Source: Nocardioides anomalus (lineage in GTDB: Bacteria > Actinomycetota > Actinomycetes > Propionibacteriales > Nocardioidaceae). Taken from it: a stretch of 64,000 nt of DNA. Within the stretch, counting starts at the first letter, position 1; each line of letters starts with the position of its first letter. Location of the stretch: positions 3,224,001-3,288,000 of the forward strand of contig NZ_CP049257.1 of NCBI RefSeq assembly GCF_011046535.1, in the 5' to 3' direction. Of this stretch, positions 1 through 8,179 are shown one piece after another. A program made the position numbers and the translations under genes. The notes under the pieces were generated by a model. That model ran no database searches, was not told where the DNA came from, and saw only the letters and a list, made by a program, of their open reading frames with translations.

Positions 1-1284
1 GATCCTGTCGATGACGATCGAGCCCGGGTCGTACGCCGATCCGTCCGGCTCGATGTCGTAGCCGCCCTCGAGGGCCGCGAGCGCCCGGTCGAAGCGCTCC
101 GGCTCGTCGGTGAGCAGGGTGAGGAGCGGCTCGCCCTCCTCCACGCTGTCGCCGGGCCGGGCGTGCCAGCGCACGCCGGCGCCGGCCTGGACCGGGTCCT
201 CCTTGCGGGAGCGACCGGCGCCGAGGCGCCAGGCGGCGGTGCCGACGGCCAGGGCGTCGAGCCGGGTCAGCACGCCCGAGGTGGGGGCGTTCACGACGTG
301 CGACTCCCTCGCCACCGGCAATGAGGCGTCCGGGTCGCCGTCCTGGGCGCGGATCATCGCCTTCCAGACGTCCATGGCCGAGCCGTCGGCCAGCTTGTCG
401 GCCGGGTCGACGTCGTCCTTGCCCGCGCCGGCCAGCATCTCGCGCGCCAGGGCCAGGGTGAGCTCGACGACGTCGGCCGGGCCGCCGCCGGCCAGCACCT
501 CGACGGACTCCTCGACCTCCACCGCGTTCCCCGCCGTGAGGCCCAGCGGGGTGGACATCGCGGTGAGCAGCGCGACGGTGTGCACGCCCGCGTCGGTGCC
601 GAGCGCGACCATGGTCTCGGCCAGCTCACGGGCGTCGTCCTCGTCCTTCATGAACGCGCCCGTCCCGCACTTGACGTCGAGGACCAGCGAGCCGGTGCCC
701 TCGGCGATCTTCTTGCTCATGATCGAGGAGGCGATGAGCGGGATGGCCTCGACCGTACCGGTGACGTCGCGCAGCGCGTAGAGCTTCTTGTCGGCCGGGG
801 CCAGCTCGTCGCCGGCCGCGCAGATGACCGCGCCGACCGACTCCAGCTGGGCCAGCATCTCGGCGTTGGAGAGCGCGGCGCGCCACCCGGGGATGGCCTC
901 GAGCTTGTCCAGGGTGCCTCCGGTGTGCCCGAGCCCGCGCCCGGACAGCTGCGGCACCGCCACCCCGCACGCGGCCACCAGCGGCGCCAGCGGGAGCGTG
1001 ATCTTGTCGCCCACCCCGCCGGTGGAGTGCTTGTCGGCGGTCGGGCGCGAGAGCCCGGAGAAGTCCATCCGCTCGCCGGAGGCGATCATCGCCGCGGTCC
1101 AACGGGCGATCTCGTCGCGGTCCATGCCGTTGAGCAGGATCGCCATCGCCAGCGCGGACATCTGCTCGTCGGCCACCACGCCGCGGGTGTAGGCGTCGAC
1201 CACCCAGTCGACCATGGAGTCCGACAGGCGGCCACCGTCGCGCTTGGTGGTGATCACCTCTACCGCATCGTGCTGCTCAGCCAC
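1..1284 (-). CDS. deoA: thymidine (pyrimidine-nucleoside) phosphorylase, 3' end outside window
   Basis: Catalyses phosphorolysis of thymidine or other pyrimidine nucleosides to base plus deoxyribose-1-phosphate in the cytosol. The 428 codons present cover almost the whole family length; only the last residues and stop are missing. The family signature GLGHTGGTLDKLEAIPG lies about residue 105-121, with the phosphate-binding KHSTGGVGDK before it and a PYNP-type C-terminal domain. The GTG start (1284) overlaps the P450 stop in GTGGCTGA, indicating translational coupling. It is the last gene seen of the nucleoside uptake/salvage operon, so it should act on imported pyrimidine nucleosides. Family assignment is firm; thymidine versus broader specificity is not resolved. 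Confidence 0.95.
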   Translation of the reverse strand, partial: MAEQHDAVEVITTKRDGGRLSDSMVDWVVDAYTRGVVADEQMSALAMAILLNGMDRDEIARWTAAMIASGERMDFSGLSRPTADKHSTGGVGDKITLPLAPLVAACGVAVPQLSGRGLGHTGGTLDKLEAIPGWRAALSNAEMLAQLESVGAVICAAGDELAPADKKLYALRDVTGTVEAIPLIASSIMSKKIAEGTGSLVLDVKCGTGAFMKDEDDARELAETMVALGTDAGVHTVALLTAMSTPLGLTAGNAVEVEESVEVLAGGGPADVVELTLALAREMLAGAGKDDVDPADKLADGSAMDVWKAMIRAQDGDPDASLPVARESHVVNAPTSGVLTRLDALAVGTAAWRLGAGRSRKEDPVQAGAGVRWHARPGDSVEEGEPLLTLLTDEPERFDRALAALEGGYDIEPDGSAYDPGSIVIDRI

Positions 1285-2449
1285 TGCTCACGTCCTCTCG
1301 GTTCACGACCACGCTACGGAACCCCCGGAGGACGAAGGTCCCCCGGCTCTCCGGCTCGCCCGCCAAGGCCAGCCGCGGGTACGCCGAGAAGAGCGCGCCG
1401 AGCGACTCGGCCAGCTCCATCCGGGCCAGCGGCGCGCCGAGGCAGAAGTGCACCCCGACCCCGAAGGCCACGTGGTTGTTGGGCCTGCGGTCGACGCGGA
1501 ACTCGTCGGGGGCGTCGAAGACGGCGGGGTCCCGGTTGGCCGAGCCCAGCAGGACCGCGACCCTCTCCCCCGCCTCGACCACCACGTCGCCGAGCGCGAC
1601 GTCCTCGGTGGCCGTGCGCTCGAAGAGCTGCAGCGCGGAGTCGAAGCGGAGCATCTCCTCGACGGTCGCGGGCAGGTCGGCGCCCGGCACCAGCTCGCGG
1701 CGCAGCATCGCCACCAGCCCGTTGCCGAACACGTTGACCGACGCCTCGTGGCCGGCGTTGAGCAGCAGCACCGCCGAGGCGACCATCTCGTCCTCGGTCA
1801 GCTCGGTGGTGGCCAGGTCGCTGAGCAGGTCCGCCTGCGGTCGGGCCCGGCGCTCGCGGACCAGCTCGCGCACCAGCCCGGCGAAGTCGTCGGCCGACCG
1901 GACGGCGGCGTCGACCACCGCGGGCGACGGGTCGACCTCGTACATCCGCACGATGGCCTGCGACCACTCCCGGAGCGCGGGCACGTACGACGTCGGCACG
2001 CCCAGGAGCTCGGCGATGACCAGGACCGGCAGCGGCTCGGCGTACTGCGCGATGACGTCGAAGGTGTCGCCGTCGACCTCGGCCAGCAGCTCGCGGGCGA
2101 GCTCGCCGACCCGTGGGCGCAGCCGCTCGACGTGGCCGCGCCCGAAGGCCTGCGCGACCGGACGCCGGAGCCGGGTGTGGTCGGGCGGCTCGTTCTCCAT
2201 CATCTGGTTGCGGTGCAGCAGGTTGAACGGCTCCAGGTAGGCCGCCGGCTCCTTGTCCCGCCACAGCCGGCCCATCCGCCGGTCGCGCTGCACGGCGCTC
2301 ACCGACGCGTGGTCGAAGGCCAGCCAGGTGCCCGTCCGCTCGTGCCGCGCCACCGGGTGCGCGGCCCGCTCCGCGGCGAAGAGCGGGTAGGGGTCGGCGA
2401 CGACCTCGGGGTCGGTCAGGTCAAGCGAGGTCGTCGGGACCGAACGCAT
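1277..2449 (-). CDS. cytochrome P450 (CYP107-like)
   Basis: Haem-thiolate monooxygenase of 390 residues, soluble bacterial class with no membrane anchor. The haem loop FGVGVHFCLG is near residues 329-338 with Cys336 as axial ligand, the K-helix ExxR is EEMLR (264-268), and the I-helix reads AGHEASVN (232-239). The position normally held by the oxygen-activating Thr is Ala236, as I recall for P450eryF (CYP107A1). The ATG start lies inside the 3' end of cdd (29-nt overlap) and the stop overlaps the deoA start, so the gene is embedded in the nucleoside operon. No ferredoxin or reductase gene is nearby. The substrate is unknown; a nucleoside-related compound is only suggested by context. Confidence 0.93.
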   Translation of the reverse strand: MRSVPTTSLDLTDPEVVADPYPLFAAERAAHPVARHERTGTWLAFDHASVSAVQRDRRMGRLWRDKEPAAYLEPFNLLHRNQMMENEPPDHTRLRRPVAQAFGRGHVERLRPRVGELARELLAEVDGDTFDVIAQYAEPLPVLVIAELLGVPTSYVPALREWSQAIVRMYEVDPSPAVVDAAVRSADDFAGLVRELVRERRARPQADLLSDLATTELTEDEMVASAVLLLNAGHEASVNVFGNGLVAMLRRELVPGADLPATVEEMLRFDSALQLFERTATEDVALGDVVVEAGERVAVLLGSANRDPAVFDAPDEFRVDRRPNNHVAFGVGVHFCLGAPLARMELAESLGALFSAYPRLALAGEPESRGTFVLRGFRSVVVNREDVSSG

Positions 2450-2825
2450 CGGGCAGTACCTCGTCCATCGTCTTGATCCCCGACACGGTCCACAGCAGCA
2501 GGTCGCGCCCGCCGTTCTCGAACAGCAGCTGGCGGCACCGGCCGCACGGCATGATCACCTCGCGGTCGCCGTTGACGCACACGAAGTGGGTGAGCCGGCC
2601 GCCGCCGGTGATGTGCAGCTGGCTGACCAGCCCGCACTCGGCGCACAGCGCCACGCCGTACGCCGCGTTCTCGACGTTGCAGCCCGTCACCACGCGACCG
2701 TCGTCGACGAGCGCGGCCGCGCCCACCGAGAAGTGGGAGTACGGCGCGTAGGCGTGGGTCACGGCCTCCTCGGCCGCCGCCTTGAGCCCGTCCCAGTCGA
2801 AGTCCTGCCCTGACTGCGCCGCCAC
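2421..2825 (-). CDS. cdd: cytidine deaminase
   Basis: Hydrolytic deamination of cytidine and deoxycytidine to uridine and deoxyuridine. The protein is 134 residues, the size of the small homotetrameric zinc enzymes. Zinc and catalytic motifs are visible: the CNVENAAYG segment with its catalytic Glu, then CAECG and PCGRCRQ supplying the cysteines (the three-Cys zinc site of tetrameric Cdd). The GTG start (2825) overlaps the TAG stop of the upstream permease by one base (TAGTG). It feeds uridine and deoxyuridine to the downstream phosphorylase. Confidence 0.96.
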   Translation of the reverse strand: MAAQSGQDFDWDGLKAAAEEAVTHAYAPYSHFSVGAAALVDDGRVVTGCNVENAAYGVALCAECGLVSQLHITGGGRLTHFVCVNGDREVIMPCGRCRQLLFENGGRDLLLWTVSGIKTMDEVLPDAFGPDDLA

Positions 2826-4099
2826 TAGCCCGCACTCCCCTTGCGGTAGACCTGTCCGTCCGCCGCCGGCATCCGCAGGCGTTGGGAGGCGAAGGCGAGG
2901 ACCAGCAGCGTGATGACGTACGGCGTCATGCCGGTGAACTCGCTCGGGACCTCGTCGAGCACGAGGTAGACGACGAACAGCAGCACGCCGACCCCGGCGA
3001 TGACGACCGCGGCCACGCGGGCGCCCTGTCGCACCTGGAGCACGGCCAGCGCCAGGGCCAGCACGGCCAGGGCCAGCAGCAGCGCGTGCACCGACGTGCC
3101 GCCCTGGCGCAAGCCGAGGGTCTCGGTGTAGCCGAACAGCCCGGAGCCCATGAGCAGGCCGCCGGGTCGCCAGTTGCCGAAGATCATCGCCGCCAGGCCG
3201 ATGTAGCCACGACCGCCGGTCTGGCCGTCGCGGTAGTTGCTGGAGGCCACCATGGCCAGCACGCCGCCGGCCAGGCCGGCCAGGCCGCCGGAGATGAGCA
3301 CGGCCACGAACTTGTAGCGCAGCACGTGCACGCCGAGCGACTCCGCGGCCGCCGGGCTCTCGCCGCAGGAGCGCAGCCGCAGCCCGAACGAGGTGCGCCA
3401 GAGCACGAACCACGTCACCACGAGCAGCAGCATCGAGATGATGACCAGCGAGGACAGGTTGGTGACCAGCGCGCGCAGCAGCGAGGCGAGCTGGGAGACG
3501 AAGAAGACGTCGTCCTTCTCCACGTCCGCCAGCTTGTCGCTGAGCGGCCCGATGGTCAGCGTCGGCACGTCGGGGATCTTGGGCGACTGGGTCGAGCCGC
3601 CGCCGGGCAGGCCGACGAAGGTGAGCGAGGCGAGGTACTGCACCGCACCGAGCGCGATGATGTTGATGGCGACACCGGAGATGATGTGGTCGACGCCGAA
3701 GATCACCGTGGCCACGGCGTGCAGCAGTCCGCCGACCACGCCCATCCCGATCGCTCCGGCCACACCGGCCCAAGCGCCGTGGTGGTAGCCGAAGTAGCCC
3801 GCGCCGTAGGTGCCGAGGATCATCATCCCCTCGAGGCCGATGTTGACCACGCCGGCCCGCTCGGACCACAGACCGCCGAGGCCGGCCAGCATGATCGGCG
3901 TCGTCGCCACCAGGGTCGCGGCGATGGTGCCCGACGAGCTGAGGTCGTTCGCGTCGGTGATCGTCTCGAGGATCGCCAGGACCAGCAGCGCGCCGGGCAC
4001 GGCGGCGATGAGCACCCACGGCGAGAGGCGCCGACGGGTCCTCGGCGGCGGTGGTGCGGCGTCGTGGGTGACGCCGGTGGCGGTGGCGGGGACGCTCAT
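2825..4099 (-). CDS. nucleoside ABC transporter permease (second subunit)
   Basis: Integral membrane permease of 424 residues belonging to the BMP/nucleoside branch of the BPD_transp_2 family, as in NupQ or YufQ. The segment GGLWSERAGVVNIGLEGMM is the conserved motif of this branch, and CGESPAAAESLGV is the cytoplasmic coupling loop. Roughly 8-10 hydrophobic segments can be read. The start is ATG 4099, overlapping the stop of the first permease as ATGA. It pairs with the preceding permease to form the translocation channel for nucleosides bound by the BMP lipoprotein. Confidence 0.93.
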   Translation of the reverse strand: MSVPATATGVTHDAAPPPPRTRRRLSPWVLIAAVPGALLVLAILETITDANDLSSSGTIAATLVATTPIMLAGLGGLWSERAGVVNIGLEGMMILGTYGAGYFGYHHGAWAGVAGAIGMGVVGGLLHAVATVIFGVDHIISGVAINIIALGAVQYLASLTFVGLPGGGSTQSPKIPDVPTLTIGPLSDKLADVEKDDVFFVSQLASLLRALVTNLSSLVIISMLLLVVTWFVLWRTSFGLRLRSCGESPAAAESLGVHVLRYKFVAVLISGGLAGLAGGVLAMVASSNYRDGQTGGRGYIGLAAMIFGNWRPGGLLMGSGLFGYTETLGLRQGGTSVHALLLALAVLALALAVLQVRQGARVAAVVIAGVGVLLFVVYLVLDEVPSEFTGMTPYVITLLVLAFASQRLRMPAADGQVYRKGSAG

Positions 4100-5202
4100 G
4101 CGGGAACCTCCTCGCGCTGGGCACGGTCGTGGGTCAAGGCGCGGGCCACCGCCTGCTGCTCGAGGCGTACGCCGTAGCGGCGCACGATCTCGTAGGAGAT
4201 GACGACGGTCAGCACGATGACGCCCTGGGTGATGGCGACGATGTCGGGCGAGACGCCCACGAGGATCTGCAGCGGGTTGGACTGCTCGTCGAGGAAGGCG
4301 AAGAGCAGCGCGCCCACCGCGACGCCGATCGGGTGGTTGCGGCCCAGCAGGGCGATGGCGATGCCGGCGAAGCCGAGGCCGGACTGGAACGTCGAGCCGT
4401 ACTGGAAGCTCTCCCCGAACAGGATCGGCAGGCCGACGAGCCCCGCGACCGCGCCGGAGATGAGCATCGCGGCGACCGTCATCCGGGTGATCCGGATGCC
4501 GCTGGCCACCGCGGCGGTGGTCGAGCGGCCGGTGGCGCGCAGGTCGAAGCCGAAGCGGGTCTTGTTGAGCACGAACCAGTAGGCGAAGCCGACCAGGACG
4601 GCGATGACCACGAAGCCGTAGACCTCCTGGCCCGGGCCGTCGCCGATCCCGATGTTGGGGATCTGGCTGCTCTCCTGGATCTTCTTGGTGCCGATCGCGT
4701 TGGAGCCCTCGGCCCGGACCGCGACCTTGCGCAGCAGGTAGGCCACGACGGCGGTGGCGATCGCGTTGAGCATGATCGTGGAGATCACCTCGCTGACGCC
4801 CCGGGTCGCGCGCAGCACGCCCGCGATGCCGGCCCACACCGCGCCGACGGCCATGGCGCAGACGATGGCCAGGGCGGTGTTGAGGTAGCCCGGCAGCCAC
4901 GCCTCCCCCGCCACCACGGCGGCGGTGAAGGCCGCGACGCGGTACTGCCCGTCGACGCCGATGTTGAACAGGTTCATCCGGAACCCGATGGCCACCGCGA
5001 TCCCGGAGAGGTAGAGCACGGTGGCGTTGTCGATGATGTTGGCCAGGTTGCGTCGCTCGGGCCAGGACAGGATCTGGCTCCAGACGTCCATCACCGGGTC
5101 GCCGGCCGCGGCCAGCACCAGGCTGGTGATCGCGAACGCCGCCACGAGGGCCAGCACCGGGGCGCTGACGGCGAGCAGCAGCTTGGTCATGCGGGGGGTC
5201 AC
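4096..5202 (-). CDS. nucleoside ABC transporter permease (first subunit)
   Basis: Membrane permease of 368 residues, BPD_transp_2 family (NupP/YufP-like). The segment GFRMNLFNIGVDGQY is the characteristic motif of this subunit and LRATGRSTTAAVASGI is the coupling loop. The GTG start (5202) overlaps the ATPase stop in GTGA; an in-frame ATG at 5190 (MTKLLL) is an alternative. It forms a heterodimer with the adjacent permease. The order ATPase-permease-permease after a BMP lipoprotein is the standard layout of RNS/Nup-type nucleoside importers. Confidence 0.93.
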   Translation of the reverse strand: MTPRMTKLLLAVSAPVLALVAAFAITSLVLAAAGDPVMDVWSQILSWPERRNLANIIDNATVLYLSGIAVAIGFRMNLFNIGVDGQYRVAAFTAAVVAGEAWLPGYLNTALAIVCAMAVGAVWAGIAGVLRATRGVSEVISTIMLNAIATAVVAYLLRKVAVRAEGSNAIGTKKIQESSQIPNIGIGDGPGQEVYGFVVIAVLVGFAYWFVLNKTRFGFDLRATGRSTTAAVASGIRITRMTVAAMLISGAVAGLVGLPILFGESFQYGSTFQSGLGFAGIAIALLGRNHPIGVAVGALLFAFLDEQSNPLQILVGVSPDIVAITQGVIVLTVVISYEIVRRYGVRLEQQAVARALTHDRAQREEVPA

Positions 5203-6752
5203 GCGGCCACCTCCGGTCCGGCGCCGGTCATCGCGGAGCCGAGCTGCTCCGGCGTCACCTGGCTGGGGTCGAACGACCCGACGAGCCGGCCGCGCAGGAT
5301 GACCTCGATGCGGTCGGACAGGCCGATGAGCTCATCGAGGTCCGCGGAGATGAGCAGGACCGCGAGCCCCTGGCGCCGGGCGTTCTTGATGTGGTCCCAG
5401 ATCGCGGCCTGGGCGCCGACGTCGACGCCGCGGGTCGGGTGGGCCGCGATGAGCAGCACCGGGTCGCCGCTCATCTCGCGCCCGACGATCAGCTTCTGCT
5501 GGTTGCCGCCCGACAGGGCCCGCGCGAGCACGTCGGGGCCGGGCGTGCGGACGTCGTACTCGCTGATGATGCGCTCGGTGTCGGCCCGGGCCGCGCCCTT
5601 GTCGATGAGCGGGCCGCGGACGTTGGGCTCGCGGGTCTGGTGGCCGAGGATGCGGTTCTCCCACAGCGGCGCGTCCAGGAGCAGGCCGTGGCGGTGCCGG
5701 TCCTCGGGGATGTAGCCGATGCCGCCCTCGCGGCGCTCGCGGGTGGAGAGCGGGCTGAGGTCGCGGTCCTGCAGGCGGATGGTGCCGGTCGCGCCGGTGC
5801 GCATCCCCATGATCGTCTCGACCAGCTCGGCCTGGCCGTTGCCCTCGACGCCCGCGATGCCCAGCACCTCGCCGCGGTGGATGTCGAAGGTGATGTCCTG
5901 CAGCAGCGGCCGGCCCTCGGGGGCGGGGAGTCCCAGACCCTGCACCGACAGGAGCAGCTCGTCGGTCACCGTCGAGGTCTCCGTGGACGGCGAGGGCAGC
6001 TCGGAGCCGACCATCAGCTCGGCCAGCTGGCGCGCGGTGACCTCGTGCGGCGTCACGGTCCGCACCGTCGTGCCGCGGCGGATCACGGTGATCTCGTCGG
6101 CGACGCTCAGGACCTCGTCGAGCTTGTGGGAGATGAAGATGACCGACAGGCCCTCGCGCTTGAGCTCCTGCAGGTTGCCGAACAGCTCGTCGACCTCCTG
6201 GGGCACCAGGACGGCGGTGGGCTCGTCGAGGATGACGATCTGGGCGCCGCGGTAGAGGACCTTGAGGATCTCCACCCGCTGGCGGGCGCCGACGCCGAGC
6301 TCCTCGACCAGCCGGTCGGGGTCGATGCCCAGGCCGTAGGAGTCGGAGATGCGCTGGATCTCGGCGCGCGCCTCGCCGCCGATGCCGTGCAGCCGCTCCG
6401 CGCCCAGGACGACGTTCTCCAGCACGGTGAGGTTGTCGGCCAGCATGAAGTGCTGGAAGACCATGCCGACGCCGGCCTTGATGGCGTCGGCCGGTGAGTG
6501 CAGCGTGACCTGCTGGTCGTTGATCTCGATGGTGCCGGAGTCCGGCGGCTGCACGCCGTAGAGGATCTTCATGAGCGTCGACTTGCCGGCGCCGTTCTCG
6601 CCGACGATCGCGTGGATCGTGCCGCGGCGCACGTCGATGTTGATGTCGTCGTTGGCGATGACGCCCGGGAACCTCTTCCCGATGCCCCGCAGCCGGACGG
6701 TCACGCTGCCCGTGGCAGCCTCCGCCTGCGCCCCCTCGGCGATGTCGGTCAC
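5199..6752 (-). CDS. nucleoside ABC transporter ATP-binding protein (two nucleotide-binding domains)
   Basis: Cytosolic ATPase of 517 residues with two fused ABC domains. Domain 1 has an intact Walker A (GENGAGKST, 51-59) and Walker B with IVILDEPT, but a weakened signature (ELGVGARQRVEIL). Domain 2 has a degenerate P-loop (GVEGNGQAE) with a good signature (LSGGNQQK) and the degenerate Walker B LIAAHPTRGVD. This complementary asymmetry is typical of nucleoside and ribose-type importers. GTG 6752 is the start. It is separated from the binding-protein gene by a strong hairpin and is translationally coupled to the permeases. Confidence 0.95.
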   Translation of the reverse strand: MTDIAEGAQAEAATGSVTVRLRGIGKRFPGVIANDDINIDVRRGTIHAIVGENGAGKSTLMKILYGVQPPDSGTIEINDQQVTLHSPADAIKAGVGMVFQHFMLADNLTVLENVVLGAERLHGIGGEARAEIQRISDSYGLGIDPDRLVEELGVGARQRVEILKVLYRGAQIVILDEPTAVLVPQEVDELFGNLQELKREGLSVIFISHKLDEVLSVADEITVIRRGTTVRTVTPHEVTARQLAELMVGSELPSPSTETSTVTDELLLSVQGLGLPAPEGRPLLQDITFDIHRGEVLGIAGVEGNGQAELVETIMGMRTGATGTIRLQDRDLSPLSTRERREGGIGYIPEDRHRHGLLLDAPLWENRILGHQTREPNVRGPLIDKGAARADTERIISEYDVRTPGPDVLARALSGGNQQKLIVGREMSGDPVLLIAAHPTRGVDVGAQAAIWDHIKNARRQGLAVLLISADLDELIGLSDRIEVILRGRLVGSFDPSQVTPEQLGSAMTGAGPEVAA

Positions 6753-6803
6753 GAGCGTCCCCTTCGTGGTGCGTCGGCAACGGGCTGAGGTTACTCACAC
6801 GAG

Positions 6804-6847
6804 CGAGCCCGCGGACACCCGCCTCGGGAGGCGGGGCCGCGGGCTCG
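6804..6847 (-). terminator. intercistronic hairpin between binding protein and ATPase genes
   Basis: Perfect 11-bp inverted repeat (CGAGCCCGCGG at 6804-6814, its complement at 6837-6847) enclosing a second stem (CCGCCTC with GAGGCGG). There is no T-run. The position after the BMP gene and before the ATPase gene suggests a partial terminator or 3' RNA-stability element that keeps the binding protein more abundant than the membrane subunits, as seen in other ABC operons. Confidence 0.6.
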
Positions 6848-6872
6848 GTCGGGTCGGACTACCGGCTGCTGG

Positions 6873-7955
6873 TCAGCTGGCCGGCTCGGTCGGCACGGTG
6901 ATGTCGCCGTCGATGATCTGCTGCTTGTAGGCGTCCAGCTTGTCGACGATGTCGTCGATCTGGCCACCGCTGGTGGAGTAGCCCACGCCGTCGACCTTGA
7001 GGTCGTAGGTGGTCACGCCGGTCGGGAAGTTCCCGTCGTTGACCTCGGAGAGGTAGTTGTACACCGCGACGTCGACGTTCTTGAGCATCGAGGTCATGAT
7101 GACGTCCTGCACCGACGGGTCGGCGGTGTTGTACTGGTCGGAGTCGACGCCGATGGCCTTCGCGCCGGCGTCGGCCGCCGCCTCGAAGACGCCGCCGCCG
7201 GAGCCGCCGGCCGCGTGGTAGACGATGTCGGCGCCGTTCTGGTACATGCCCTCGGCCGCGGTCTTGCCCTTGGCCGGGTCACCGAAGCCGGAGAAGTCCG
7301 GCGGCTGGCTCAGGTAGGTCACGTCGATCGTGATGTCGGGGTTGACCTCCTTGGCGCCTGCCTCGTAGCCCGCCTGGAACTTCTGGATCAGCGGGGTCTC
7401 GACGCCACCGACGAAGCCGATGTGGCCGGCCTCGGACTTCAGCGCGGCGGCCGCGCCGACCAGGAACGAGCCCTGCTCCTCGGCGAAGACCAGGCTGGCC
7501 ACGTTCGGGGTGTCGGCGAGGCTGGAGTCGTCGATGATCGCGAAGTGGGTGTCGGGGTACTGCGCCGCGACCTTGCCGACCGACTCGGCGTAGGCGAAGC
7601 CCACGGCGATGATCGGGTCGTAGCCGGCCTCGGCGAAGGTGACGAGCCGCTCCTCGCGGGCCGACTCGGCCTCGCCGTCCGTGGCCTCGGACTCGTCGGC
7701 GTCGAAGCCGAACTCGTCCTTGGCCTTGTCCAGGCCCGCCGCCGCGGAGTCGTTGAACGACTGGTCGCCCCGCCCGCCCACGTCGTAGGCCATGCCGACC
7801 TTGATGTCGGAGCTGGCGCTCGTGGTCTCGTCGCCACCGCCGGCGCTGCCGCCGCCGCTGTCGCTACCGCTGTCGCTGTCGTCGCCGCACGCGGTCGCGC
7901 CGAGGGCCAGGATGCCCACGGTCAGGACGGATGCGATCTTCCTGGTGCGTCGCAA
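6873..7955 (-). CDS. BMP-family nucleoside-binding lipoprotein
   Basis: Extracytoplasmic substrate-binding protein of 360 residues, Bmp/Med/PnrA family, binding purine or pyrimidine nucleosides for the adjacent ABC importer. The N-terminus is a lipoprotein signal with lipobox LGATAC (Cys23) followed by a Gly/Ser/Asp-rich linker. Family motifs include VGMAYDVGGRGDQSFND, IGFVGG and DIVYHAAGGSGGGVFEAA. The start is a TTG (7955-7953), decided by an AAGGAGG ribosome site 4 nt upstream; the nearby ATG triplets are out of frame. First gene of the operon. Confidence 0.95.
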   Translation of the reverse strand: MRRTRKIASVLTVGILALGATACGDDSDSGSDSGGGSAGGGDETTSASSDIKVGMAYDVGGRGDQSFNDSAAAGLDKAKDEFGFDADESEATDGEAESAREERLVTFAEAGYDPIIAVGFAYAESVGKVAAQYPDTHFAIIDDSSLADTPNVASLVFAEEQGSFLVGAAAALKSEAGHIGFVGGVETPLIQKFQAGYEAGAKEVNPDITIDVTYLSQPPDFSGFGDPAKGKTAAEGMYQNGADIVYHAAGGSGGGVFEAAADAGAKAIGVDSDQYNTADPSVQDVIMTSMLKNVDVAVYNYLSEVNDGNFPTGVTTYDLKVDGVGYSTSGGQIDDIVDKLDAYKQQIIDGDITVPTEPAS

Positions 7956-8000
7956 GACGCCTCCTTCATCATCATGGGCCGCCGGCCCTGGAACGGGTGA

Positions 8001-8006
8001 ACACTA
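8001..8006 (-). promoter_or_regulatory. candidate -10 element of the nucleoside operon
   Basis: TAGTGT on the minus strand fits the TANNNT pattern and lies about 45 nt upstream of the TTG start. The matching -35 region (TCGTCA at 17 bp) is poor. A short GGGCC/GGCCC hairpin lies in the inferred leader (7976-7988). Confidence 0.25.
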
Positions 8007-8179
8007 GAGGCTTTCCGGGCCCCTGACGACACCTGGTGCGGCGCGGTCCCCACCTTGTTGTGGAGTCGTGACCTCGGTTCACGACGGGGAAACACCGGGC
8101 GCGCACAAGGTGGTCCCGACGGGTCATGGACGGCGCCCGAGCGGGCTACGCGGAGCCGCCTGGGTGGGCCAGCGGTGGG

